The notes beneath the pieces were generated by a model. That model made no database searches. It was not told the DNA's origin and worked only from the letters and a program-made list of their open reading frames with translations. The translations under genes and the position numbers were made by a program. Positions 13,496 through 23,331 of a stretch of DNA of 64,000 nucleotides are shown here, one piece after another (within the stretch, counting starts at the first letter, position 1; each line of letters starts with the position of its first letter). This DNA comes from Chamaecrista fasciculata (taxonomy: Eukaryota > Streptophyta > Magnoliopsida > Fabales > Fabaceae), in contig QANZ01039167.1 in assembly GCA_003254925.1 (NCBI GenBank), positions 212,282-276,281 of the forward strand, in the 5' to 3' direction.

Positions 13496-14645
13496 AATGC
13501 TGGGTCATGAATATTAGGTCATACATTTAGGACCAAAATGAACCTTTCACCACACATTTTATTACAATTTAGTGTTGTTTTGTAATTTGCTATTTGGTCT
13601 TCAAACTATTATTTGTTATTTTTTTGTCGTTGAATTTCATAAATAGACCCCATTATTAATGATTGGGGTTTTCTACAAGGCCCGAGTTATCATTTACACA
13701 TGTTAGAGATTGATTAATTGGAACAGTTCGAATTTATGGACCAAATTGTATTCTTAAAAATAATTCCAATATTATTTTCATTTTGGCCCATAATCTCATC
13801 TCATCCACTTGGATTTGGATTGACCCCTAACCCTCAATCCAAAATTTTCTCATCCTCACAATTTCCAATACCATATCACACTTCCCAATATCATCTCATC
13901 TCAATCTCATTTCAATCAAAACACAACCAAACACCTATCATCTCATCTCATCTCATTTTATTATCTCAATCTCATCTCATTATTTCCTACCATTTCTACC
14001 CCTATACAAATCACAAAAATCCATCTACTTTTTTCTACCAACCACAATCATTACAATTTACAACCCCTTTTATATAATTTCACACCCTATTTAACATCAT
14101 TCTCAATAAAATCACTCAAACACCAATACATCATCTCATCTCATCCAATTAAATTATAATCTCATCCCATCCATTTGGATTGGATTGGATTGGATTAGGA
14201 TTATTGTTCTCCCAAACAGGCTAATTATTTAGCATTAACAAATAATATTTTAAGGATAAATTTGTAAAAAAAGAGGGTCAAAACCTCAAATTGGTCCCAA
14301 ATGTATGGAGTATATTTCAAATTAGTTCTAAATCTTTCATTTGTTTCATATAGGTCTTACATATTTTTATAATTTTTATTTTGGTCCCAAACTTACTTTT
14401 GCGATGCGATTTGACTTCATTTCCTAATAGTATCAATTGGGCAGAGAAAGAACTCTTTAAGAGCCAACACATATTTTCAAACTCGTTACATTCAGACTTA
14501 AAATGATAGAGATATGACCAATTTTACTTATTTGATTATAAAAGAGAGACCCATTTTTTGGACTCAATGTGTCCTCGTTTGTTGATAACTCCAACTAGGT
14601 AAAAAAAATACTCGTTAAAAGCAGCTTGTAATTTTGAATTCCTCG
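13496..14645. repeat. Low-complexity spacer rich in TCTCATCTCATCC
   Basis: At 13790-14210 'tctcatctcatcc' and 'ggattggattggatt' motifs recur on opposite strands. This suggests a decayed MITE with degenerate repeats, but I could not fix ends or a target duplication. From 14270 the sequence is the dispersed 'ggtcccaaa' / 'gagagatatgacc' repeat family. Confidence 0.5.
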
Positions 14646-14650
14646 CATTT

Positions 14651-15111
14651 TGATATCACCTCTCCTGCTCAGCCCTCAGTCGTCGGTCCTGCAAGACACT
14701 CCGATGGGGTTGATACCCCAAGAGAGCCTCCGACGGTCAAGTTAGCAAATGGGCAGAGTAAGAGTAGAGATATGTAAAAATGTTGTTTGTGTGTGTTACC
14801 TGAGGGAGTTTATATAGGCTCTGGGATGCAGAGAGGAGAGCATGCGCGAGTGGTGGACGCACCATAGGTGGGCCCTACCCCTAGGCCTCTAGGGGTAGGG
14901 TTGTTACGCTGGAAGGCTCTGCGTAGGTGGGTCCCGTTGCTAGATACCTAAAGAGTAGGGTTTGTTATGCTGAGGGGGCCCACCCTAGGTGTCTTAGTGG
15001 GTTAGTTAAGGTAGGCCGATTCCAAGGGAAGACCGGTCGGCGAGCTTGTCTGGAAGGGTAAGGGCCCTAGGTGAGGTCGGTCTTTGGGTGTCTTTTGGGC
15101 CTTCTTAATCA
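14651..15111 (-). mobile_element. Solo LTR of an LTR retrotransposon, 5-bp target duplication
   Basis: A 461-bp block, clearly richer in G+C than its surroundings, begins TGATATCACC and ends ...TTAATCA, so both strands start TG and end CA. The duplication cattt lies at 14646-14650 and 15112-15116. On the minus strand a TATA box (tatataaa, 14809-14816) is followed by the transcribed part, with a Gypsy-LTR-like text (cttgaccgtcggaggctctc). No internal domain or second LTR is nearby. Removing it rejoins a dispersed repeat (...gaattcctcgcattt + gaacttaaagcgagag), giving the empty site. Confidence 0.85.
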
Positions 15112-15116
15112 CATTT

Positions 15117-16295
15117 GAACTTAAAGCGAGAGAGATATGATCACATATTCGTTAGTTTGGAATCAATGTGAGAAATTATAGAAACATATAGGACCAATAT
15201 AAACAAATGAAACATTGAGAATCAATTTAAAATCTACCCCACACATTTAGAATCAATTTTAGATTTTAGATTTTGACAAAAAAAAAAGACTAAAACATAT
15301 ATTTCCAATATCGAAGGATTGAATTGTACTTTTAGAAAAAAAAATTGAGGATCAAAAACTACTTCTCATTTCTTAAATTATCAAATCATTATAATTAATT
15401 AATTAGTTAATAGTTAATTACATATAGACTCATACATATTGTATTGCAATTTCAATTTGTGCCCATCCTGAAATTTCATAAAAGTAGCTCACTCTTTCCT
15501 TGGGAATTTTATATTGTAAAGTTGGGATAGATTCCTCCACCCACCACCCAAAGCCAGTCAAGAAGAGCAAAAGGGAAGTGGGAGGCTGTTAATTTCGCGA
15601 ATTCATCATATCATAGCTATTTTTGCCCAAGAATCCCAATTTGATCCGCGTGATTTTTTTCTTAGAATTTGATTTCCCTAACATGTAAATTTTGCTTTTC
15701 GCCGAATTTCGGGGTGGTTCTTCTTCCAGAATCCAGATTACTCTTTTGTCGGTCTTCACGGAATATCAAACTCAATTTTATTCTCCTTTACTTCTAAGTT
15801 CTCTCTCTGAGGTACTTTCTCAAATATCGTAATATCCCAGTTCTATTTTTCTCATCCGATTGTGCTGTTGAACGTTCCTATAGTTCTGGAATATGATAAT
15901 CTGAAAAGGGTCTATTGATTTTCGTCGGTTTGCGAGTGTTTTTGGGACGATCGTTCTTCTTGGATGGAAAATTGAAGTGTTTAACTATACAAGTTGGATA
16001 TTATTTTTCTCTTGATTTTTTTTGTTTTTGTTTTTGTTTTTGGTCTTTTGGATTGTTTTCATTTGTGGGATGAACATGCGTGTTTGTTTGTGGACATAAA
16101 TTAGTGGTTATGATTTTCCATCAGAAAGACCAGCAATGATGTTTCCTGTTGGTTGATGCATCGGCATAGCTTAGTAGTGAAGAAAAGAATCAATTTTTCC
16201 AAAATTTGAAGGAAACTGTATGCTTGAAGTTGTCGCTGTGTGTGTGGCAAAAGACTGAAAACGTCTCAGAATATCTTCTTTGTAACTCTCAAGCT

Positions 16296-16331
<36 letters not shown>

Positions 16332-16622
16332 CTGTTTTATACTTTCAGTTCATTATCTTCTGTCTTCCCAATAATAGTTTTAAACCATATATCGAATGAT
16401 CTTGGATTATCCCCCTGATTTACAAATGAAGTATATGTTGCTTTGTCACATGGGGAAAGGCTGCATTGCCCGCTTCCCAGCCTTTGGTGCTTAAAAAGTA
16501 ATTTTAATTTTAATTTTTTTTAGCTGATCAAAGTTTCACTGAGATTTTTGGGTAATTTTGGTGTATTTTACAGGTGAGGGAGACAATATAGGTTGCTGAT
16601 CCATATAACTGGGGGATCTGAA
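15117..16622 (+). promoter_or_regulatory. Promoter region and spliced 5' leader of the RING-H2 gene
   Basis: 15117-15500 is repeat-derived. The likely transcribed leader starts after about 15540. A non-coding intron is inferred from 15812 (gag|gtactttc) to 16573 (ttttacag|gtgagg); it holds an uninterrupted run of about 35 T at 16297-16331. The transcription start was not located. Confidence 0.55.
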
Positions 16623-16640
16623 ATGAATGAGAGAGGGTAA
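16623..16640 (+). promoter_or_regulatory. Upstream ORF 1 in the RING-H2 leader (5 codons)
   Basis: ATG AAT GAG AGA GGG TAA lies in the second leader exon, about 190 nt ahead of the main start. Its stop overlaps the next upstream ATG by one base (taatg), a layout that can permit re-initiation. Function is not shown. Confidence 0.5.
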
Positions 16641-16696
16641 TGATTTGCGGAGGCAGTGGCATTTTTGTGGAATTAGAATCCTCTCTCCTTATTTGA
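16640..16696 (+). promoter_or_regulatory. Upstream ORF 2 in the RING-H2 leader (18 codons plus stop)
   Basis: Begins at the last A of the stop of upstream ORF 1 and ends TGA at 16694-16696, 132 nt before the main ATG. A further minimal ATG-TAG follows at about 16744. Several upstream ATGs in one leader would be expected to lower translation of the main frame. Confidence 0.45.
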
Positions 16697-16828
16697 TCAA
16701 ATCTCAGTGCCGTTGGAGGCTCTTTCTTTTTCTCACTATTTGCATGTAGTATCAGCTATTTTTGTTGATTAGTGCAAGTGGGAAAGAAGAAAAAAAAAGA
16801 GTTAAAGAAAGAGACAGATTCAGGCACA

Positions 16829-19800
16829 ATGGGTTCTGTTTGCGGTTGTTTGGGTGTTGACAGTCTTGAAGATTATGTAAATCCTAATAGTTCTGTATAT
16901 AGGAATTGCATGTGCCTCAGTTGCCTCTTACAGAACTTTTTGAATGTGGTATGCCTTTAAATCCTGGCCTCTTTTCCCCTTTTCTAATGGAAGATAATTC
17001 TATGCTTATGGAGCAGAATACATATTTGTCATGTTTTCTTCTGGAGCACACCTCAGTTTTTCGTGAGTGTTGTTGTACATGTGAATAATTTCTTTCATTC
17101 CCTTGTCTATCACCATAATAGTGAACTCCTTTGCACTTGCAGGGAGATTGTTGGCATTATTCCATCCCATTAGTTATAAAATATGCATATAAGTTACCAT
17201 TTCTAATGTGTTGCATATGTGCATAATGCATCTGTGCTAGTATAGAAGAAGTGTTGTCTACAGATGTCACAGGTTGAGCAAATAAAAGACCTTACCGTGC
17301 ATTCCTTGCTTCTTGGCATATTTTCTGCGGCTGCTAGTTTGAGACTTTTGGTGGCAAATCCATTGTATTGTTTTTATCAACATCAATTTTTTGCCAATTA
17401 CTGTTTGTGAGAAAATGTTGTCCTAGTTGCTAAATCAATTTTTCACGATGAAGTATTTTTCCCATTGATGAGAGCTGCACCTTCATAATATAAATATAAC
17501 ATTCTTTTCAAATTACTCCAAATTTCAGTATACATCAGTATTCCGTAGGCGCGAAGTGTATTCCATTCCTTCATCTATACAGGGGGCAGCATCTATGACT
17601 TCTACGGCATCCCTGGATAGTTCTTTATCTGACATGTATCGTTCTCCTCCACGGCCTTTGCCTTATGATGCAGACCCCAGGTATTTCCTCTCACAACGTG
17701 ATGGACTAGTTTCAAGACGCGAGAAGGGTTCAAGTCATTTGAATGAGGAATCACAACCTCTAAGAAGTGATTTAGATGTGGATTCAGAATCTTTAAATGT
17801 GGGAGACAAATGGAATGAATGTGCCTGTGAAAATGGATCAAAGGAATACCGTGCTAAGTCTTCACTGAGAGTCTCTTCAGCAAAATATACAGCTGGGGTT
17901 GGGATGGTCTATACATCAGAAGAAGAGGACGTTTGCCCGACCTGTCTTGAAGGTAGATATAGTCTTTATGTTAAACATGGAACTTTAGTTAGATGATATA
18001 TACTGATAAATTTGAATGGGATGGTTGTTTCTTTTTTTTGGGTGATATGCTAAATTCTCCAATGCACTATATTTTTAATCCATAAGATTTTGGAAAGGTC
18101 ACATATTTCAGTTATTTATAATGTGCTTAGCGTTTCCAGAGAATGAAATGGGATTCTCTATATGGCTTTGTTTTGTTATTCTATTAGTTGATTTTAAAGA
18201 ATGAAACTAATAATATTGTAATATTGAAGCAACGTTAACTTCAAATTTAACAATAGCAAAGGAGACTCAGGACGCCAAGTTTATGTTCTGAGCAGTAGTG
18301 TACAACTATTCATGAAATATGTTCTTGGTGGCTATAGGCTATTGAGAAAAATAGATCATTTTGGCAGATTCTGATGATCCTACAATACATGCTTGCAGAA
18401 TATACTCAAGAGAATCCAAAGATAATGACAAAATGTTCCCACCATTTTCATCTTGGTTGCATCTATGAGTGGATGGAGAGAAGTGAAAACTGTCCAGTCT
18501 GTGGGAAGGTAATTTTCCTTTTGATGTTTCTTGAATTCTTTCTTACCAAAACGATTGGTGGTTCACTGTGAATGAGCTTAGATCATATTGTTCAACAATG
18601 TCAATTAATAGATACTTTTTAAGGAGAAAGAAAAACATATTAATAAGAGAGAAAGTTATAAAATGTAGGATAGACCATCCTCCTTTAGAAAGTGCAGAAA
18701 ATAACGGTGCAAAAAACCCAAAACCACTCTAATTAGACATGCTGCAACCTGCAATGAATCCATTCATAATTTTGTTTTCTAACTCCCTGTGGCTGTGGCC
18801 TCTGAAAGTTGAAAGCTAGGCTTGAAGAATATAGGGAGGCGTTGGTTGTTATAGTTCTCAAGTGTATAATTATGTCGTTAAATGATCAAAGTTGACTGAT
18901 CTTATTTTGTTTTCCTAATCTTTTTTTTTTCTCTAATGCTGCAGTTATTGAATCACTGGTTGTGGTTATTTGCTTTTGAATATATTTAGAACTTTTAGGA
19001 ATCATGTTAGTTTGGTGATTTCCACATTTTTCTTAGGCTTTTCAGATTTGTCTTTCAAAACTTTTTGCGTCCATTTTACTCTCACAATTAGAATTGTTCT
19101 TGATGCAAGAAGAATTAGATGACATCAGCTACTTTAAGAACTAACAAATAGATTTCTAACAGCTTTTGGTATATTTTCTGGATGTAAAGAGCATCTCCTT
19201 CTGCACATTCATGAAGATTGTGAAGAGGCTTTTAAAGTATTTTAAAACTTTAATTGGGGATGCGGCGACTGAATTGTTAATTCAGTACCTTCTTGGAACT
19301 TCTGTTTATAGTCATATTTGGTATCCTAATGATTTTTATTGAATACCTAGTTTAAGTATTTGGTGATTTTTTCAATTTAGATCCTTATTTCTTTGGTTTG
19401 TTGAAATAGTATCTCAAGTCTGTTTGATCGTTTTGGTTGAAGGTTTTAAATATAAATTTAAGATATTTAACAAAATGCAGAAAACAAAATTGCAAATTTG
19501 AGCCATTTCAGAAAGTTGGGATTGACAGTTAAATTTAATCAATCGAAGATTGAGTTTTTGAATGCCTATGAGCTAAGTTCTTATCTTCTCTCTTTTATAC
19601 ATAATTCATGTGCCTTACTGTTTGAATGCCTGTGATTTTCTTTACCCAGCCAAATGTCTTTCATGACATGACAAAGAAAAATTGCATGCTTATTGAATAA
19701 CGTAATGGAAAATTATTACTCAGCTCTTAGAGTAATGACTAATGAAAAATTATCTTTCTTCATGTTTTGCTTCTTTAAAACTTTCTATTTTATTTTATTT

Positions 19801-20721
19801 TAAATTTTAAGTGATAAATTTCCTGCAATTTATTTGCTCTTTGATGTGATAGCAGATTAACCCAGCGATTGCTTTGTAGTTTATAGAATTACTTCTAGTG
19901 GCAAAAAAGCTGAACAGAAGACAAAATTTGAGCACTTTGCATAAATTTATAGTAGTTGTGTATCTGTTCAAGCTTTCATTTAACAGCTCAAGTTTTTGAG
20001 TTGAAGTGATTCTTGGCCAAAGAAAGATAAGAAAGAAGAATATTTGTCATTTTTGTGTTTATATTAAGTCTGTTTATACTATGACTAGATGAGAAGATTA
20101 GGGACAAACATGCAAGAATTAGAGTTGTTAGATCTTCATGTTGAATATCTGAGCTGAGATTGATTTCCACCCGGCTTGCATTATACTAACATGCATATTA
20201 AATTCTTTCATTGGTGTCGATATATGAGCATGAACCTAAGATGATGGGTCCCCACGTGCAATTATGTGTCAACTATCGTATTTGTTTTGTTTTCATCAGA
20301 TATCCTTCTCTTGAAGAAATTTTGTTTTCATCAGATATCCTTCTCTTGAAGAAATTTTGTTTGAGGTACTGTTAGACATTAAATGTCGGCATGTCTCTCA
20401 ATGGGAATTTGAATTTGGTTTTAACACGTTGTGAAAAGCTAGCTCCTTCCTCTAGATCCATAACTCTCACATTGGTGTGTTTTATACTTGTATCTAGTTA
20501 AAGTAATGGTCATTGGACACAGAAAAATCACTTTTTGAAGTGTGATTGCTTCAGCTTCATACACAAGCTTGTTTATATTGTTTTTATATTTTCTATATAG
20601 ATGAAAACTGAACTGTCATGAGCCACGCATTGACTATTGTATGAGCCTATGCTAACAAAATGCATTTAGAAACTGAATCATGTTTTTGTTGTAGGAGATG
20701 GAATTCGATGAAACGACTTAA
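16829..20721 (+). CDS. RING-H2 zinc-finger E3 ubiquitin ligase (At3g02290-like), complete, 4 exons
   Basis: Exons 16829-16948, 17529-17952, 18399-18508 and 20695-20721 join through GT-AG introns to 681 nt (226 aa). The N-terminus MGSVCGCLG has Gly2 and closely spaced Cys, so lipid anchoring is possible. Residues 41-175 are a Ser-rich low-complexity linker with RPLPYDADPRY and GLVSRREKGSSH blocks conserved in the family. The C-terminal RING-H2 domain reads C-x2-C-x14-C-x-H-x2-H-x2-C-x10-C-x2-C (CPTCLEEY ... CSHHFHLGCIYEWMERSENC), so all eight zinc ligands are present. The last exon adds only nine codons (EMEFDETT, stop). The family transfers ubiquitin from E2 to targets; the substrate is unknown. 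Neighbour order (RING, then RCC1) recalls Arabidopsis At3g02290-At3g02300. Confidence 0.94.
20286..20355 (+). repeat. Perfect 35-bp tandem duplication in RING-H2 intron 3
   Basis: The unit beginning tttgttttcatcagatatcc occurs twice without change at 20286-20320 and 20321-20355, indicating a recent slippage duplication. Confidence 0.9.
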
Positions 20722-21003
20722 TCATGTTTTAAGGTTTGTGTCGCGGATAGAACCATCATCAGAGGGAAAGGAAGAATATAAGTGTAAACATAGTGTATAT
20801 TCAATTTAATTGCTTGTCAATTGTCATGTATAGTAAGCATACAATTATACAATTTTCTTAACCCTTGTTGTAAGTTCAATCTCATTCCAAGGTTTTCTCC
20901 TTTTCTTTTTCTGGGTTATCTCAAGTTGTTTCCCTTTTTACAAAACCTTTTATTTTAAAAAAAGGGGTTGCAATTTAAGTTGAAATTTTATCATGATGGA
21001 ATT

Positions 21004-21283
21004 GAGTAAATTAACATTTTGGTCCCTAGATTATATAGTGGCTATCATTCTAGTCTTTAATTTAATTATTGAAAATTCATGATTTATTGTAAGTTTTTTT
21101 TTTTGGTAATAATGATTTATTGTAAGTTGTTTATGAATACTTTATCATTCTACTAGTTTCTATAGGGACTTGATTTTAAAAAGTTATGTGTTTTTAAAAA
21201 CTAAATTAATTTTTAAAAAAATCTAAGGATTAAAATAAAAGCACTTATATAATCAAGAGACTAAATTGATAATTAATGACTTT
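21004..21283. repeat. Foldback repeat downstream of the RING-H2 gene
   Basis: The left arm ('taaattaacattttggtccctagattatata') and right arm ('tatataatcaagagactaaattgataatta') are imperfect inverted copies of about 90 bp. It belongs to the 'ttttggtccct' foldback type that recurs in this window. A 15-bp tandem repeat (atgatttattgtaag) sits near the centre. Confidence 0.55.
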
Positions 21284-21458
21284 GAAAGAATTACGTCCTT
21301 GAGTTTTTACTTTTTAGCCTATGGTTGAGCTCATAAACGGTGGAAAATCAAAATTTTTTCCCTTATTGGTTTATGGTATGTAGAAAAATGAGACAAAAAA
21401 ATTAATAGTAAACAATTCAGTCTTTGAAAGATTACTGAGTTGATAATTGAGTCTTTGG

Positions 21459-22178
21459 TTATAAAGCATGAATACTTCATTTTGATAGTGTGTCATTGTG
21501 TCCGACACCCACATGATACATATTCATGAAAAATTATTTTTTTGTAACTTTTTCATGACAAACACTAGAAAATAATATCATATATGACATATATTATGAA
21601 TATATTATAATTTTTTTAAATTTTTATCACAATTTATAGATTTATAATTATTTATAAGGGTAAATTACACTTTGGTACCCTGTAGTTTGACCCTATTTCA
21701 CTTTGGTACCCTGTGGTTTGAAACTTGACACTTTGGTACCCTGTGGTATTCTCCATTAACACTTTGGTACCCTTTGGAGCTATTTTGTAATTTTAACCAT
21801 AACAAATTTTTCAAAAATTACATATTGACCCCAAAAAATTTTCAAAAAATTACAAATAGGTCCTTGGATACATATTATATAGGGACTAAAATGAAAAATT
21901 TAAAATTTTTTTGGGGTCAATATGTAATTTTTGTAAAATTTATTATAGTTAAAATTACAAAATAGCTCCAAAGGGTACCAAAGTGTTAATGGAGAATACC
22001 ACAGGGTACCAAAGTGTCAAGTTTCAAACCACAGGGTACCAAAGTGAAATAAGGTCAAACCACAGGGTACCAAAGTGTAATTTACCCTATTTATAATATA
22101 AATATATGTCGTGTTGTGTCGTGTAATTTTAAAAATCTGATGTTTTAGTGTGTCTGTATCAGTGTCCATGCTTCATAG
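21459..22178. mobile_element. hAT-like MITE, copy B, interrupted by a foldback element
   Basis: The right end ...ccatgcttcatag and the decayed left end ttataaagcatgaa are family termini, and the interior has 'gtgtccgacaccc' and 'gtgtcgtgttgtgtcg'. The target duplication is decayed (gtctttgg / gtctctaa, 5 of 8). It is oriented opposite to copies A, C and D and is split by the 432-bp element at 21657-22088. Confidence 0.75.
21657..22088. mobile_element. Foldback element with GGTACC-repeat arms
   Basis: Inverted arms of about 150 bp with only a few mismatches start agggtaaattacac. Each arm holds four spaced copies of 'cactttggtaccct', roughly one every 35-40 bp. The centre is AT-rich and short. 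A 7-bp target duplication, atttata, lies at 21650-21656 and 22089-22095, inside MITE copy B. No protein is encoded; the short frame across it is chance. Confidence 0.88.
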
Positions 22179-22265
22179 GTCTCTAAAAGATTAAAATGGT
22201 ATATTATTTAGTCTATAAAAAAAATTAATAAGTATACGGTTTTGGATTTTTTAAAAACTAAATTG

Positions 22266-22425
22266 GCCTACCATGGTAACTCAAGCTTGTAACCTAAGTT
22301 GGGGCATTAAGGTGATGTAATTGCTGGTCTGTACACTCCAAGTTGAGAGCTTAGTCAAGGCACTCAATTGGAGTGGGCAGGCTTGCAATTACAGCAGCGC
22401 CTGAACCATCATCTTCTCGATAAAA
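22266..22425 (+). mobile_element. SINE-like retroposon with poly(A) tail
   Basis: A 160-bp block of more balanced composition ends in a 9-A tail and is flanked by a 13-bp direct repeat with one mismatch (aaaaactaaattg at 22253-22265, aaaaattaaattg at 22426-22438). Size, tail and duplication fit a SINE. The internal RNA polymerase III A and B boxes are not convincing, so a truncated or processed RNA copy is the alternative. Confidence 0.55.
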
Positions 22426-22438
22426 AAAAATTAAATTG

Positions 22439-23331
22439 TATATTTCAATTTTTAAGAAACCGAGTTATTAATTCAGTGATTTTTTAAGGACTAAATTGTT
22501 AATTTATTCAAAAAATTAATAAATAAAACCAATTTTGATCTAATCCCTAACCTACTTTCAAAAGGCAATTTGACCTTTTTTGCCAACGGTCTCAACTCGG
22601 CAGAGAAAAAATTCTTCAAGAGTTTTAAATTCGTTGCATTCGGGCTTGAAATGAAACAGATTTAATTAACTTTACTTATTTGATTGTGAAGCGAGCGATC
22701 CACTTTCAGAATCTAATTTGTCCTCATTTGTTCACAATCCCAACTATATATAGAAATTACTCGTCAAAAGTAATACGTGGCTCTAGACTTATTGCATTCG
22801 AATTTGAATCGAGAAATATATGACCATAAATGCATAATGGGTAATTTGGGACCAATTTTAAAAATTATGAAAATATGTGGGACCAATCTGAAGCAAATGA
22901 AATAATTAGGATCTATTTCATACATTTGGGACAAATTTAAGGTTTTGACCTTCAAATTTATATGAATGTTTTGATTGAATTAAAATTTCTCAATAAGTAC
23001 AGCTCTAGACATATTTGTTAATTTAAACTTCATAAATGGAATAATAGAGTCCTCATGGCGTGTTACAGGGTCAGAAGAAAAGAAAGTTCAAAATCACATA
23101 ACGCGCAAAATCAATAAATATTATATAATATTATATTCACGTATTATTATTTAAAGTACAAGTGGTACAATATTAATAATTTATTCCAAGTAAATTGTCA
23201 TAAGGTGAGGATACTTGATACTTAATTAGGATTATCATATCGCAATAGTTTAAACTTTCTTATTGCACTTTTTTTTTCCTTTTAAAACATAATCCATTCA
23301 AAGGCAACACAAGCTTAATTGATTTCAAATT
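22439..23331. other. Spacer 3' of the RLP gene
   Basis: 22540-22940 is the dispersed 'aaacgagagagatatgacc' repeat family in two partial copies. 23190-23331, just past the RLP stop, is conserved with 29580-29662 next to the duplicate, so the duplicated segment extends into the 3' flank. Confidence 0.6.

Noticed and set aside
13718..14077. Open frame of 119 codons rich in Ser, His, Pro and Ile on the plus strand
   Set aside because: It is produced by the 'tctcatctcatcc' low-complexity repeats; no domain, no splice context, no coding-like composition.
16206..16418. 70-codon frame with a long Phe run
   Set aside because: Encoded by the poly(T) tract in the leader intron of the RING-H2 gene.
21774..21965. 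63-codon open frame
   Set aside because: Lies across the centre of the foldback element and reads its inverted arms; not a gene.
22266..22425. tRNA gene
   Set aside because: No cloverleaf, anticodon arm or convincing A/B boxes; SINE-like explanation preferred.
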